Shown piece after piece: positions 23,513 through 34,326 of a stretch of 64,000 bases of DNA. Each line of letters begins with the position of its first letter. Within the stretch, counting starts at the first letter, position 1. Position numbers and translations under genes: made by a program. The stretch lies in contig JAPMOS010000016.1 of the NCBI GenBank assembly GCA_027972325.1, positions 124,001-188,000 on the forward strand. Direction: 5' to 3'. The notes under the pieces were generated by a model. The model worked only from the letters and a program-made list of their open reading frames with translations. It made no database searches and was not told the DNA's origin. This DNA is from Paratrimastix pyriformis. Taxonomy: Eukaryota; Preaxostyla; Paratrimastigidae.

Positions 23513-24611
23513 ATGATGTATTATAGTGCAGCAAGCCCAATTCGAGATCCAGCCGCGCTTCGCGCGTGGATCGCGACTCGTGGGACTCCGGATGAACTTT
23601 TACAGGTTTTTTCCTGTTTGATGCCCACTTGCATTTGATTTTCATCCCATAGGTTTTGTGCGAGTGTTGCCAGCAATCCCTCGTCCAGAGTGTTTCCATT
23701 CTCGTGGAAGCTGGAGCTCCCATTAATAAACTCTTGGAAGACGGCCGCTCTTGCCTTCATATCGCTGCAGCCACAAAAAATCCACAGATTCTGGAAATTT
23801 TGCTCCGCCAGGGTGCAGATGTCAACATTTCAGCGCCTGGCCAGGAGAACATGACTCCGCTTCACGTCGCTTGTCAGGCTGGCATTCGGGAGAATGTCAT
23901 TATTCTCATGCAATGGGGGGCCGACCCGAGTAGGCCCACCAACGTCTGTCCACTCCCAACTGTTCGCGGACCGATCACCCTGTCCCATAACAGGATGGGA
24001 GACTCCCCCTGGATTTTGTCTCCGCCTCCCGGGTCGATGAGTTTGCCACCCTTCTCGCCACTCTCTCGGTCTGCGGCGCGAGCGAATCCACCTCGCCCTC
24101 CTCACACGTTCTCCACTCCCTGGGGATCCCGCCCGCAACCCACCTCTAGGAGCAGGTCTCCGAATCCGACGTCCGCTTCACGGGACCAGCCACCCCCACG
24201 GGCGACCAGCCCGCCTTCCCGCCCCCGATCGATCAGGCCCCCCATGCCGGCCCGCCAGCCGATCACCCCCCATTACCCGAGGTGAGTCCGGCCCCAGGCC
24301 CGATGAGTCCGCTGTTGACCGTGCCGCGCCTGCCCCCGAACCCGGGCAGCGAGAGTGATCCCAGCGGGGGCGATGAGGAGCCGGGCGAGGGCGACCTGAC
24401 CGCATTTAACGAGACCGCCAGCGGGCACGAGGAGGCCCCGCCCGAGGACGTCCACCCCATGGCCCTGACCATGGCCCCACCGGCCCCCACGCGCCTGCAA
24501 CCCCTGGGTCTCGACCCCACCAGCCTGTGCTACCCCGACGAGGCTGCAGCAGCAGCAGGCGGGGCGGCACCCTCGCCGACGGGCCAGTCGCAGATCGAGG
24601 ACTCCGGCGGC

Positions 24612-24661
<50 letters not shown>

Positions 24662-25531
24662 CCCGGGGGGCGAACCCGGGGGTGGAGGAGTTCCCGGTGG
24701 TAGTACTCCCATTCCCCCAGCCGCAGCCGGGGGCGGGCCCGGGGATGCCGGCGATGCGGATCGCCCCGATGCCGACCCCGCCACGGAGGAGGAGCCCGCG
24801 GCATCGCTTTCCCCCCCGCCCACCCCCGAGCTCGAACCGGCCCCCAACAACCTGGGGGCGGACGAGGGACAGGGCCACGGACCCGCCGAGGACCAGGCCC
24901 CGATTGGAGCCGCTCGGGGGACCTTCGACGGCACGGACGAGGTGCTGGCCGGCACCAGCACAGAGGGCTTCGTCGACCGACCGGCCGGTATGCCCCCGGC
25001 CAGTATGCCTCCGGCCGGTATGCCCCCGACGGGCGGCGAGGAGGAGGAGGATGCGGCCACGGACCAGGACCGGCCCCCCGCCCAGGTAGCCGCCACTCCG
25101 CCAGTCGTTGCCCCTCGGGCCGCCCCTCGCTCGGGCCCCGCTGCCGCCCCGGCCGGCACCACCACGCGCACCCCTGGCGGCCACACCACCCCCAGCCCCA
25201 CCCCCACCGCCAGCGCTGCCGCCCGGTCCCGGCCCAGCGAGCGACACCCACTGTGCTTCTCACGCCAGGTGGCCCTCCAGCGCAAGTTCCACCCGGCCAG
25301 CAGCCCACCCGCGCCCCCCGGCCCCGACCCACGGGCCCGGCCGGAGGAGGGGCAGCCACACCCGGATGTACCCGCGGCCGCAGCCGTGGCGGGCGGGCCG
25401 GGGCAGCAGCCGGGGCAGCAGCCGGCACCCCCCATGACGACCACCGCCCTGATGCTCAGCATGATGGGCGTCGGAGGCCGGCCCTCCCCCCGCGGCCTGC
25501 CCGGGTCCGGGTCCGGGTCTCTGCCCGCCCC

Positions 25532-25577
<46 letters not shown>

Positions 25578-28500
25578 GAAGCGCCCGTGTCGCCATCGAC
25601 CGAGGGGCCGACATCGCCCAGTGGCACCCCCGCCCCGTCGTCCCTCGGTCTGTCGCCCGCCTCCGTCGCCTGGCCGCGTTTCGCACCACGCAGGAGGGTG
25701 CGGACGTTCTTCGTGCCGACGAAGGTTCAAGGCGGGCGAGCCATCATGCCAATGCACGCGCTTTCCCTTGGGTGGGGCCGTGTGTCGGTGGGCCCGGCAG
25801 GTGCCGAGGGCGACCTGATCCCGGGCAGCCCCCGGGGCCTCCAGCCGCCACGCATCGACATACCGGCTGACGCTGGCGCCCCGTCACCCGCGCCCGAGGG
25901 CGGTGGCCCAGCTGCCGCGCCGGCCGAGCCGGAACAGCAAGACGCCATCTCGACGGACCCCGCCTGGCCGCCCGTCCCGGGACGCGGGGCGCCGAGTCCA
26001 TCTCTGGGCGCCTCGGCCTCGGCCCCGACCCTCGTGGCGCCTGCAGCGGCGGGGCCCTCGGGGGCAGCGCCTGCCGGGGTCAGGCCGGCGGCCATCGAGG
26101 TGCCTCTCGCAGATGCCGACGCCGAGGACGAGGGCGCGCCCTTGGTGGATGCCATGGTCATGACCCCCCTGGCCGGTCCGTCGCCCCCCCCCCCCCCCCC
26201 CCCGATCCAGACCCCAGGCCACGGACGAGGCACCCCCGATCTCTCCGCTCACTCTGTGTCTCTCCACCCATGTCCCCCGCCTGTCTCTCCACCCATGTCT
26301 CCCCCGCCTGCCGTGGGGTGGTGGTTTGGCACTGGCGCTGCTCTCCCGCCCAGGGTCTGCCGGCTGCTGGCCCGACGGGTCGGCCTCCCTGCCACCCACC
26401 CCGCACCCCCTCGACGCGCTGCCCCCCCAGCAGCAGCCCCCGGCCCGCCCCGTCCCGACCCTGTCGGCCCTGCCCCCCGCGGCGGCACCCGCAGATGAGC
26501 TTCCCCCCGCGGCCCCCCCGGCGGGGCCGGCAGACGCCCCCGAAGAGCCGCCGCTTGGCGGCTGGGTGGGCGGGAGCCCGTCGACCACCCAGCGCATCTG
26601 GCGCGAGGCCCGAGCCCGGCTGGCGGCCCACAGCCACCAAGGGTTCGGCGTGGGCATGGGCATGGGCAGGGAGGGGGGAGCTGGGACAGCCCTGCCCGAT
26701 GAGGATGAGGAGGACTCGAATCTTGGGAGACTCGGCACGAGCGCCGTCCCCACCCCGCCCCCTGCCGCCTACCCGTCCGGTCGGCCGGGGGACGTTGCTG
26801 CCTCCGCGGCGCCATCATCCTCGGGCCCCTGGGCCTCGCCGCCCCCGCCGCCGCGCACCCTCGGCCTTCCCGCGGCCCTCTCGTCCCTGCCCCCCGCGGC
26901 CCCGAGCCCGACCCCCCTCGCCCTGCGCCTCCCCGCAGCCGCCGTCCCGGCCACGTCGCCACCCGGGGCCCGCCGACGGCTGCTGCCCTTCGCGCCCCCC
27001 GAGCTGCCGCCCCTGCCGCCCCTGCCGGCCCTCACGCTGCCCCCCATGGGCGCCGCCCCCGCCGTCGGCCTGGCTCCTCCTCCTCCTCCTCCTCCAAGCC
27101 CCGAGGTCCGCGAGGCCCCCACGGCGGCCCGGCAGCCCGACCACCCCGGCGAGCCTGCGGTCTCCTCGCCCCCGCTTTCCGGCTCGGCCTCACCCCCGGC
27201 GGCCCCGCCCCGCTCGCCGGAGTGCTTCCGAGCGGAGCACCCGCACTTCGGCCGGCTGGAGGTCAACAGGCACTTCGACTTCTTCCGGCGGGCCCCCCGG
27301 GCCGACCCCCGGCAGCCCCGCCCTCCCCAGCCGCCCGCGCCCCGCCCGCCGCCCCGGCCCAAGCCGCTGCTGGAGGTGACGGCCGCCTCCAGGGCCGCTG
27401 CCCCGCCGCCGCTGCCGACCGCCCCCCGGGGCACCGCAGCCTCGCCGGCCGGCACCACCGCACACACGGCTCACCCACCCGTGTCTTCCTCCCCCGGGCC
27501 GAGTCGACCCCCCCTGGCCGGGTCCTCCTCCTCCTCCTCGCCCTCCTCGCCCCTCCTGGCGATGAGCCGCCGGGCGCCACCCATGGTGCCTGCCGTGTGG
27601 AGCCCCCTCACCCAGCGCTGCATCCGGGCGCTGAGCTCCGCCACCACCACCCCGGACGTCCCCCCCGAAGCGCATGCCGCGGCTGTTGCGCCGGGGTCCC
27701 TTCCACACCCCACGCCGTCGCCCATCCTCCCTGGCCAGACGGCCGCCCCGTCTTCTGTGGGGATGTCGTCATCACCCCGGCCATCACCCCCACCCGGCCT
27801 CGGCGATGTCTTCGATGGGGCCGCCACGACGCTGGTGCCCGCCCCCTCTTCCCCCAGAGCCCGCTCCTCCCCAGCAGCCACCCCTGCCCCTGCTCCGCCC
27901 GGCACCAGCCCCATCCCAACCCCCTCAGAGCCCTTCGCGGCCCCTGGGCCTTCCCCTTCCTCCTCCCCTTCCACCGCCGCCACCAACACCATCGTCAGCA
28001 CCAGCACGACGCCCCGGGGGCGGCGCCTCTACACGCCCGAGCAGCTGCAGCGGCAGCCCTGGCGCTGGCCGGCCCGCCACCACCTGGCGCCCTCGCCCCC
28101 GCAGGCCTCCGGCAGGAAGGCCTTCACCGCCCCGTCCGCGGTACCCCCGGGCCCCACGGGTGGCCCGGAGCCCGACCTGGCTGCCCCGCCCCAGGCGCAG
28201 GGGCCCCCGCCCTCGCTCCTGCCGCCCATGCCGGCCTTTGTCGCTCGCCAGGCCGAGTCTGCGCCCGCCCCCAAGGCCCCAGCCGCCGCGGCACGGGGCG
28301 GGGTGAATCCGTTTGCGCTCAGCCCCACCCGCCCCACCGCCGGGGCGGCCGGGGACCTGGAACCGGAGGAGGCCGAGAGGCCGTTTTTCACGGTGACCAT
28401 GATGACTCCCCTCCCGCCCGACGACTCCCAGATGGCCCGCCCCACCCCCAGCCGCCCCACCAGCCGCAGCCCCACCAGCCCCACCAGCCCCCCCGACGAT

Positions 28501-29277
28501 CGACAGACGCCGCCGCCGCAAGAGGCCGCGGACCCCCAAACGCCCACTCCCCCGTCGATGCCAGCCGAGGCCCCACTGGTCCCTGCCCCCGAGCTGCCCT
28601 TGGCCTCGCCCGTCTTCGTCTACCAACGCACCGGCTCCACCACCACGCGCCGCGCCGCGCCTCTCTCCGCCCCGGGGAGCGACAGCCCCACCCGCCGCCA
28701 GACTCCGCCCCGGGCCGAGCGGCCCCAGACCAGGAGGTCGCCTCAGCCGCCCAAAGATGAGCAGCCAGCCCTGGAGGCGACACCCGGCGCCCCCCCGCCA
28801 CTGGATTCTCCGGTGCTGCCCTTGATGCTGCGCCGGCAGGACCCGGAGGCCGTGGCCAACCTGTTTCCGGCCCGGTTCGGCGTGTTCGACGCGTGGCTGG
28901 CGGCCCCTGCTCTCCCGGCCGCTCCTACCCCGGTTCTTCCTGCTGCTTCCATCCCCTTGCTGACACAGGCCTTCCCCCACCATGATCAGGAACTTCCGAA
29001 GGCGCCATTCTCGCAGTCAATGCCCCCGTCGATTCTCAGCCGACCGCTGCCCGCCCCAACGGCCGCCACGGCTCCACAACCCCGGGACACGCTCCGCGAG
29101 GCGTCATCACGCTTCCACCAGACATTTCGAAATCCAGTCCAAGTGACGCCAGGCGCAATCAACGACGATGCGGACCATCATTCCGTCACCCAACAGGAGG
29201 GAGGTGTTCAAGAGGGATTTGACGAGGAGCTCACCGAGGCCGAGGAAGAGGGAGAGCCTCTTCACGCATTGGAATAA
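23513..29277 (+). CDS. Ankyrin-repeat protein with a very long Pro/Ala/Ser-rich tail
   Basis: Starts MMYYSAASPIRDPAALRAWI. Exon 1 ends at 23605 and exon 2 begins at 23653. Ankyrin repeats are clear: GRSCLHIAAATKNPQILEIL, then MTPLHVACQAGIRENVIIL. An intron (GTCTGT, 23944) leads to NDGRLPLDFVSASRVDEFAT, the end of the repeat block. The next intron (GTCTGC at 24069, exon from 24156) leads into VSESDVRFTGPAT. From there the frame is open for about 1600 codons with one more intron (GTCCGT at 26176, exon from 26354). This tail is low-complexity: Pro, Ala, Ser and Gly, two polyglutamine tracts, and scattered ordered patches such as STTQRIWREARARLAAHS and HPHFGRLEVNRHFDFFRR. It ends in an acidic patch, EELTEAEEEGEPLHALE. 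The ankyrin part should bind another protein; the tail may act as a scaffold or condensate-forming region. No named family is recognised. Confidence 0.75.
24615..24660 (+). repeat. Coding (CAG)n polyglutamine tract 1
   Basis: About 15 CAG codons in frame within the ankyrin gene, following SGGE. The codon use is purely CAG, so the tract is a pure trinucleotide microsatellite prone to length change. Confidence 0.95.
25534..25578 (+). repeat. Coding (CAG)n polyglutamine tract 2
   Basis: About 14 CAG codons ending CAA, in frame in the same protein, after SLPAP and before EAPVSPSTEG. Confidence 0.95.
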
Positions 29278-29353
29278 CGAGACCGATTTTTTGTTGCGTA
29301 AAATGCCACACGAAAACCGTGCCGGATGCGTCGCTCAGACCCTCTGGCTCAAT

Positions 29354-30539
29354 ATGCAAATTGCTTCTGCAACCACAGGGACGCCGCAGTTCGCTGTTGC
29401 TGGGCAACAACTCGGCTTGGCCTCCACGTACCTGGCAGGGGACGGTACCTATCTCAACGAGGGATGGATTTGTTCATCGACTGTCGGATATGTGCAAGTT
29501 ATTCCCGGCCAGAAACCCCGCTTGGAAATTCAAAGGTCGCTGACTTTGAAGGTAGCTCTTTGATACTATCATCACCTAGAAAGCGGGACGAAGTCATCGT
29601 TCCTCAGCAAGGAAACATAGTACTTTGCCGGGTCATCAAGATCACGCATCGCTCGGCCTTGTGCCACATATTATCGGTGGGTGACAAGGTTTGTGATATA
29701 CTTTCTTTTTGAATCCTCAAACACGTGCAGACATTGAATGAGCCATTTTCTGGCATCATTCGGAAGCAGGATGTCCGGGCCACAGAAACGGATAAGGTGG
29801 AGATCGTGAAGTCCTTCCGTCCAGGCGATATTGTGCGCGCTGAAGTGGTCCGCCCCCCTCCCCCTCCCTCCCTCCTCCCCCCTCTCCCCTCTCTCTCCCC
29901 CCTCTCTTCCCCCTCTCCCCTCTCCCTCTCTCTCCCTCTCCCCCTCTCTCTCTCCTCTCTCTCTCCCCCCTCTCCCCCTCACCCCTCTCTCCCCCTCTCT
30001 CTCCCTCTCCCCCCCTCTCTCCTCACCCCGTCACCGTCCCCCGTCACCACCGTCACCCGTCGTCACCCCGTCACCCCGTCACCCCGTCACCCCGTCACCC
30101 GTCACCCCGTCACCCCGTCACCCCGTCACCCCGTCACCCCGTCACCCCGTCACCCCGTCACCCCGTCACCCCGTCTCACCCCGTCACCCCGTCACCCCTC
30201 TGGACCCCCGCGTGCCGTTTGCCTCATCAGTTTCTCGCTTGGAACTTGTTGAGGGCTCGGGAGCCTCACCCCATCCGCCTCCACCCGTCACTCACCCCTC
30301 TCTCCATGTCTTCCCCCCCAGGTTTCTCCGGGCGATAGCCGTTCCTTCCTCCTTTCCACCGCCAAGAACGAGCTGGGCGTCCTGTTCGCTCAAAGTATCG
30401 TAGGTCTGACCGTTCTCTCCAACACACACGCACACAGCGCATCTCGGTCGCAGGCGAGTTCATGGTGCCCGTATCATGGCAGGAGATGGAATGTCCTCGG
30501 ACACATGTCCGCGAGTACCGGAAGGTGGCGAAGCAATAA
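29354..30539 (+). CDS. CSL4: Exosome complex component CSL4 (EXOSC1)
   Basis: Caps the RNA exosome, which degrades and processes RNA 3' to 5'. Start ATG 29354 gives MQIASATTGTPQFAVAGQQL, then GTYLNEGWICSSTVGYVQV, the CSL4 N-terminal domain. Introns: GTCGCT (29536-29579), GTTTGT (about 29689-29730), GTCCGC (about 29849-30321, repeat-filled) and GTAGGT (about 30400-30436). Joined exons give GNIVLCRVIKITHRSALCHI, the S1-type RNA-binding fold, then FSGIIRKQDVRATETDKVEI and SFRPGDIVRAEV, near-invariant in CSL4, then SRSFLLSTAKNELGVLF. The C-terminal zinc-ribbon region reads GEFMVPVSWQEMECPRTHVR and ends EYRKVAKQ. Only one of the usual zinc cysteines (the one in MECP) is obvious. The stop is 87 bases from that of the convergent RRM gene. 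Confidence 0.93.
29855..30200 (+). repeat. Intronic CT-rich tract and (GTCACCCC)n array
   Basis: The third CSL4 intron contains about 160 bases of C and T only, then about 15 copies of GTCACCCC (about 30055-30200). The acceptor is the CCCCCCAG at about 30321. Confidence 0.9.
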
Positions 30540-30626
30540 TTCGCCGTTTGAAGTGCTTCACCACACATTTGTCATGGCTCAGAACAATGAGAGAACACAA
30601 TTCTTTCAAGAGTTTAATACACACAT

Positions 30627-31492
30627 TTACTGGGTGGGAGCGGGAGCGGGGGCAGCCACGGGGGCAGGAGCGGCGGTAGTGGCGACGGGAGCGGGGGCAG
30701 CCACGGGGGCAACAGGGCGGGGGGGTTCCTCGCGAGCGACACGGACAATGATGGCACGCTCATTGACAGCCTTCCCATTCAGGGCAGCGATGGCGGCCTG
30801 CTGGGACTCCTCGTTCTCGAGCTCAACAAAGCCAAAGCCACGAGAGAAACCGTTGGGGCGGGTGGCCACATGGGCGGACTTGACGTGGAACTCGTTGAAG
30901 AGACCAGCGAGCTGCTCGTCATTCAGAGCGAAGGGAAGGTTGGAAGCGAAGACGCGGGTCTTGGACAGAGGGGCATTGGGGTCGGGGACGCGGCGGGGGC
31001 CACGAGGACGCCGCATGGGGCCGCGAGGGAAACGAGGGCCGCGGGGGCCACGGGGACCAGCGAACTGCTGCTGGGGCTCAGCGGGAAGCTGCTGGCCCTG
31101 GACGACGGGGACCTGACCCTGAACTTGAGGAGGGAACCGGGGGAACCGGGGGCCACGGCGGAAGGGGGGATACCGAGGAGGAGGGCGAGGAGCACCAGCC
31201 GGGCGCTCAACGCGAGGACGGGCAAGCTCAACGTTGATGGCACGGCCATCGAGCTCCTTCTTGTCCATCTGAGAAACGGAGGCGGCAGCGGCAGCGGCCT
31301 CCTTCATCTCAACGAAGCCATAGCCAAGAGAGAACTGGCCGCGGGAAATAATGTTGACGGAAACACTGGCGGAAACGGTGAATACAATGAATGAAAATGA
31401 ACAGACACCTCGCCGCACTCGGCAAAGAGGTGGCCCAGGGCATCGGGGGTGGTCCGGAAGTTCAGGTTGCCAACAAAGCACTTGGTCGACAT
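30627..31492 (-). CDS. Two-RRM RNA-binding protein with an Arg/Pro/Gly-rich linker
   Basis: Starts MSTKCFVGNLNFRTTPDALG. CFVGNL is RNP2 of the first RRM. One short intron (31406 down to about 31364, donor GTCTGT) joins LFAECGEV to VSVNIISRGQFSLGYGFVEM, so RNP1 is SLGYGFVEM. The linker is rich in RGP, RFP and GPR units and Gln. The second RRM has RVFASNLPFALNDEQLAGLF (RNP2) and GFSRGFGFVELENEE (RNP1). The tail is an Ala/Pro/Val repeat. RRM, Arg-rich linker, RRM is the layout of yeast Sbp1-type mRNP proteins, which affect translation and decay, but no orthology is claimed. The start is 120 bases from that of the divergent RNase H2C gene. Confidence 0.9.
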
Positions 31493-31612
31493 GGTGGGAG
31501 GGACTTGGACGATAAAAGGCCGGGAAGGCTAAATCGGAAGTCTGCTGAGGGTTCGAAAAGTCGCGGGAACTTAAATTATCGAACACCGGCACGTCCGGCT
31601 ATATTTTTTCAA
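31493..31612. promoter_or_regulatory. 120-base divergent promoter region
   Basis: Separates the start codons of the RRM gene (minus) and the RNase H2C gene (plus). AT-rich near the plus-strand start (TATATTTTTTC). Confidence 0.55.
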
Positions 31613-32161
31613 ATGGAGCTCATTCATTTCCTCCCTTGCACGGTGCATTCCGATGGTCCTGCTCCAGTGGACCGTTATTTCAACATTGACACGGGTTTGT
31701 GGCATTTTCATGCCCTGGCTAATGACAACAGATTCGGCCGATCCCACGAAATTCCATGGGATGTTCCGAGGCCGCCAACTCGAGGGACAGCTTGTTCAAC
31801 CTTCGCCCGAGGGACAGGCTGGTTTGACACCCATTTCTCGTTTTCCCACTCGTTCTTCACACTCCTCCGCAGGGATTCTCTTGTTGGGCGAGCGCGTATC
31901 GTCTAGTCACAGCGAATCCGCTTGGAAAGTCGTCGACCACCCGCAAAGGATGATTGCTTGGAACCATGACACACCTCCGTCGCACGATGATCCTCTTCCG
32001 CGCGCTCTTGAGATTCTCAATGTCGCGCCTCATGTCTGCGCGTTCTTGTTCACCAAAGCAGCGAATCGTCCCCTCCCTTCCAGATCCATTTCCCCGTCAC
32101 CGCAGAAGCTCTTGAAGCACAGCTGGCCGCCACCACCCCACCAGGAGGTGAATCCAAATAG
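31613..32161 (+). CDS. RNASEH2C: Ribonuclease H2 subunit C
   Basis: Non-catalytic subunit of RNase H2, which removes ribonucleotides and RNA from RNA/DNA hybrids. The gene is broken into four short exons. The start MELIHFLPCTVHSDGPAPVD carries the family motif L-H-x-L-P-C-x-V-x-x-D-G-P-A-P-V. An intron with donor GTTTGT (about 31697-31731) leads to DSADPTKFHGMFRGRQLEGQ; the FRGR-L-G core is typical. Another GTTTG intron (about 31822-31872) leads to GILLLGERVSSSHSES. A third (GTCTGC, 32034 to about 32083) joins ALEILNVAPH to IHFPVTAEALEAQ. It ends GGESK with TAG at 32159. W-N-H-D before the last part matches the W-N-x-D of human RNASEH2C. All three junctions hold frame. Confidence 0.9.
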
Positions 32162-32609
32162 TGGATGCATGAGCAGACGCCCCCCCCCCCCCCCCCCCCC
32201 CACGAGAGAAATTATGGCGAACCGGAGGATGGATGACACAGGGTTGTTTTCTGTTTTCGGCTGGTGGATCATCCCCAGGACGGAATGGCGGAAGGACCCA
32301 AGGTTAAAGAAATCGAAATGGAGGAGAGGGAGATGGGGGGGGGGGGTTATGAACAACACTCGATCCTTCCAAGGGGGGGTTTGCCTTGGGGGGAGGGAGA
32401 CCAACCGCCAAAGACGAGCCGCCAAGCGGGGGCAGTCGCCCCAAGGGAGGAGGTCGGGGATGTGGGCGGCATGTGAGACGGATGAAGCCGATGAATGATG
32501 GGGGATGGGGGATGGGGTGTGCAATGGGCGTGTGCGCATGTGGAGGGCGCGGGAGGCGAGCCGAGGAGGCGGCAGAGGAGGGATGGGAGGGGATGGGATC
32601 GTGGCGGGC
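32162..32609. other. Convergent intergenic region, RNase H2C to EFTUD2
   Basis: About 450 bases between two stop codons. It has a pure C tract at 32180-32201 and a G tract at about 32335-32346, but I see no gene. Confidence 0.5.
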
Positions 32610-34292
32610 TTACTGGAGGCCCTTGAGGTCGACCTCCTGCTGTGCGAGCTCGGTCAGCATGGCCTCGTCCAGGAACTTGGCCGCCACCACGTCCTCGCTC
32701 AGACCCTGCCCCAGCCCAACCAAAGAACCCGAACCCGAACCCGAACCCGAACCCGAACCCGAACCCGAACCCGAACCCGAACCCGAACCCGAACCCGAAC
32801 CCGAACCCGAACCCGAACCCGAACCGTGAGGGGCGGGCAAAGACAGAGGCCGTCCAAAAAAGACCCCAAGAAGTTTGGGCCGAGCCCACGGATCGAGCGG
32901 TGTCCGCCAGGCAGGCAGGTCAGTCAGCGGCAGAAGCGGAAATCGGGACCCGCAAGGGGCGCACTTGTGCCACAGACAAAACGGGGCGCCACGAGCAGAC
33001 AGAGGCAGGCGCACGGGGGGCGCGGACCTTTCGCCTCCTGGTCTTGACCATGAGCTCGCGGGAGAGCGCCTGCGGCTCGGCGATGGCGAGGGGCGTCAGG
33101 ACGATCGACTTGTCCAGCGGGTCGCCCGGCACCAGCGACCAGTGGTCGAAGACGCACTGGCAGAAGGCCTGGCCCTGGGTGTGCACCCGGAGGTCCGTCT
33201 CGAACCTGCGAGCGAGAGGGTGGGTGAGGATGACCGGAAAGATGGTCACACCCCCCCTCCTCCCCCCCCCCCTGATCATCACAGGGATTTGGTGCACGTT
33301 GGCCATTCACGGCTCCCAGGAAATGTCTTCGGAATTTCCGGCGATTAACTTGGCGGCTTCTCCCGAAATCCGGCCTGCGCCGGCCGACACGAGATCCCCA
33401 TGTGCACGGGCAGATATGGCGGTGGGGCGGAGGGGGGATGCAGACCCGAAGGACTCGAGCACGGGCAGGTACGCGTGGACGGCGTAGAAGGGGTTGCCGG
33501 GCCTGGGCAGATCCTGGGTGACGTGGCCGCGGCGCCTCGAGAGGACCGTGTACACGGCCGGCACGCAGTCGGCAGGGGCCTGGACGTAGACGTAGTACAC
33601 CGGCTCCATCAGGCGCGGGGTGGCCTGCCCGGGTGCGGGGGTGCGGGGGTTCAGGAATGAGGCGGGGGTCATCAAGGACGGGACGGGGGGGGGGCGGACC
33701 AGCAGGAAGGCCGTGTAGCAGGCCCGGCGGGCCGTGGGGACGATCTGGGTCGGGTAGCGGGCGGCCGGGGACTCGTCGATGGTGGCGTCGATCAGCCGGA
33801 ACTTGACCTCACGCATGGCTGCACACACAGACACACAGACACACAGACACACAGACACACACCCAAGGAAGGGGCGAGGAGGAACGGGACATGGGAACGT
33901 GAGGCCGCGCAGGGACGGGAGTCCATCATAGCACAGACATCGAGAGACGACATCCGGTCCATCATCATGTCAGATCACACCACCACACCACAGCAGAGGC
34001 GCAGACACTCAACAGACACACAGCGGGCTGGTTGCTCAAGTGGATGCGGGGGTGGGGGGGGGGGGAGGCGGACGTTCGTCGCAGAGGGCCTGGCGGGTGC
34101 CCCACTGGAAGCCCTGCACGATGGACGGGCGCACGTCGGCGATCAGTTCGGGGTTGACTTCCGAGGGCAGCGTGTCGTCCACGAAGACGTTGGGGCGCTC
34201 GTGTCGGGGCTGAACGCCCAGATGGACCGGGCCGCCAGCAGGTCCCAGTTGTACTTGGTCTGCATGTAGTCCTGCACACGGCGCCGCTCCCT

Positions 34293-34326
<34 letters not shown>

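Noticed and set aside
24273-25627. Long minus-strand open frames opposite the ankyrin gene
   Set aside because: GC-rich antisense shadows: they consist of Gly/Arg or Cys/Ser runs opposite polyglutamine and Pro-rich coding sequence, with no joinable exons.
32726-32826. GGGTTC array as an internal telomere
   Set aside because: It lies within a single EFTUD2 intron with conserved exons on both sides, resembles the many other private intronic hexamer and octamer arrays, and shows no other sign of a chromosome fusion.
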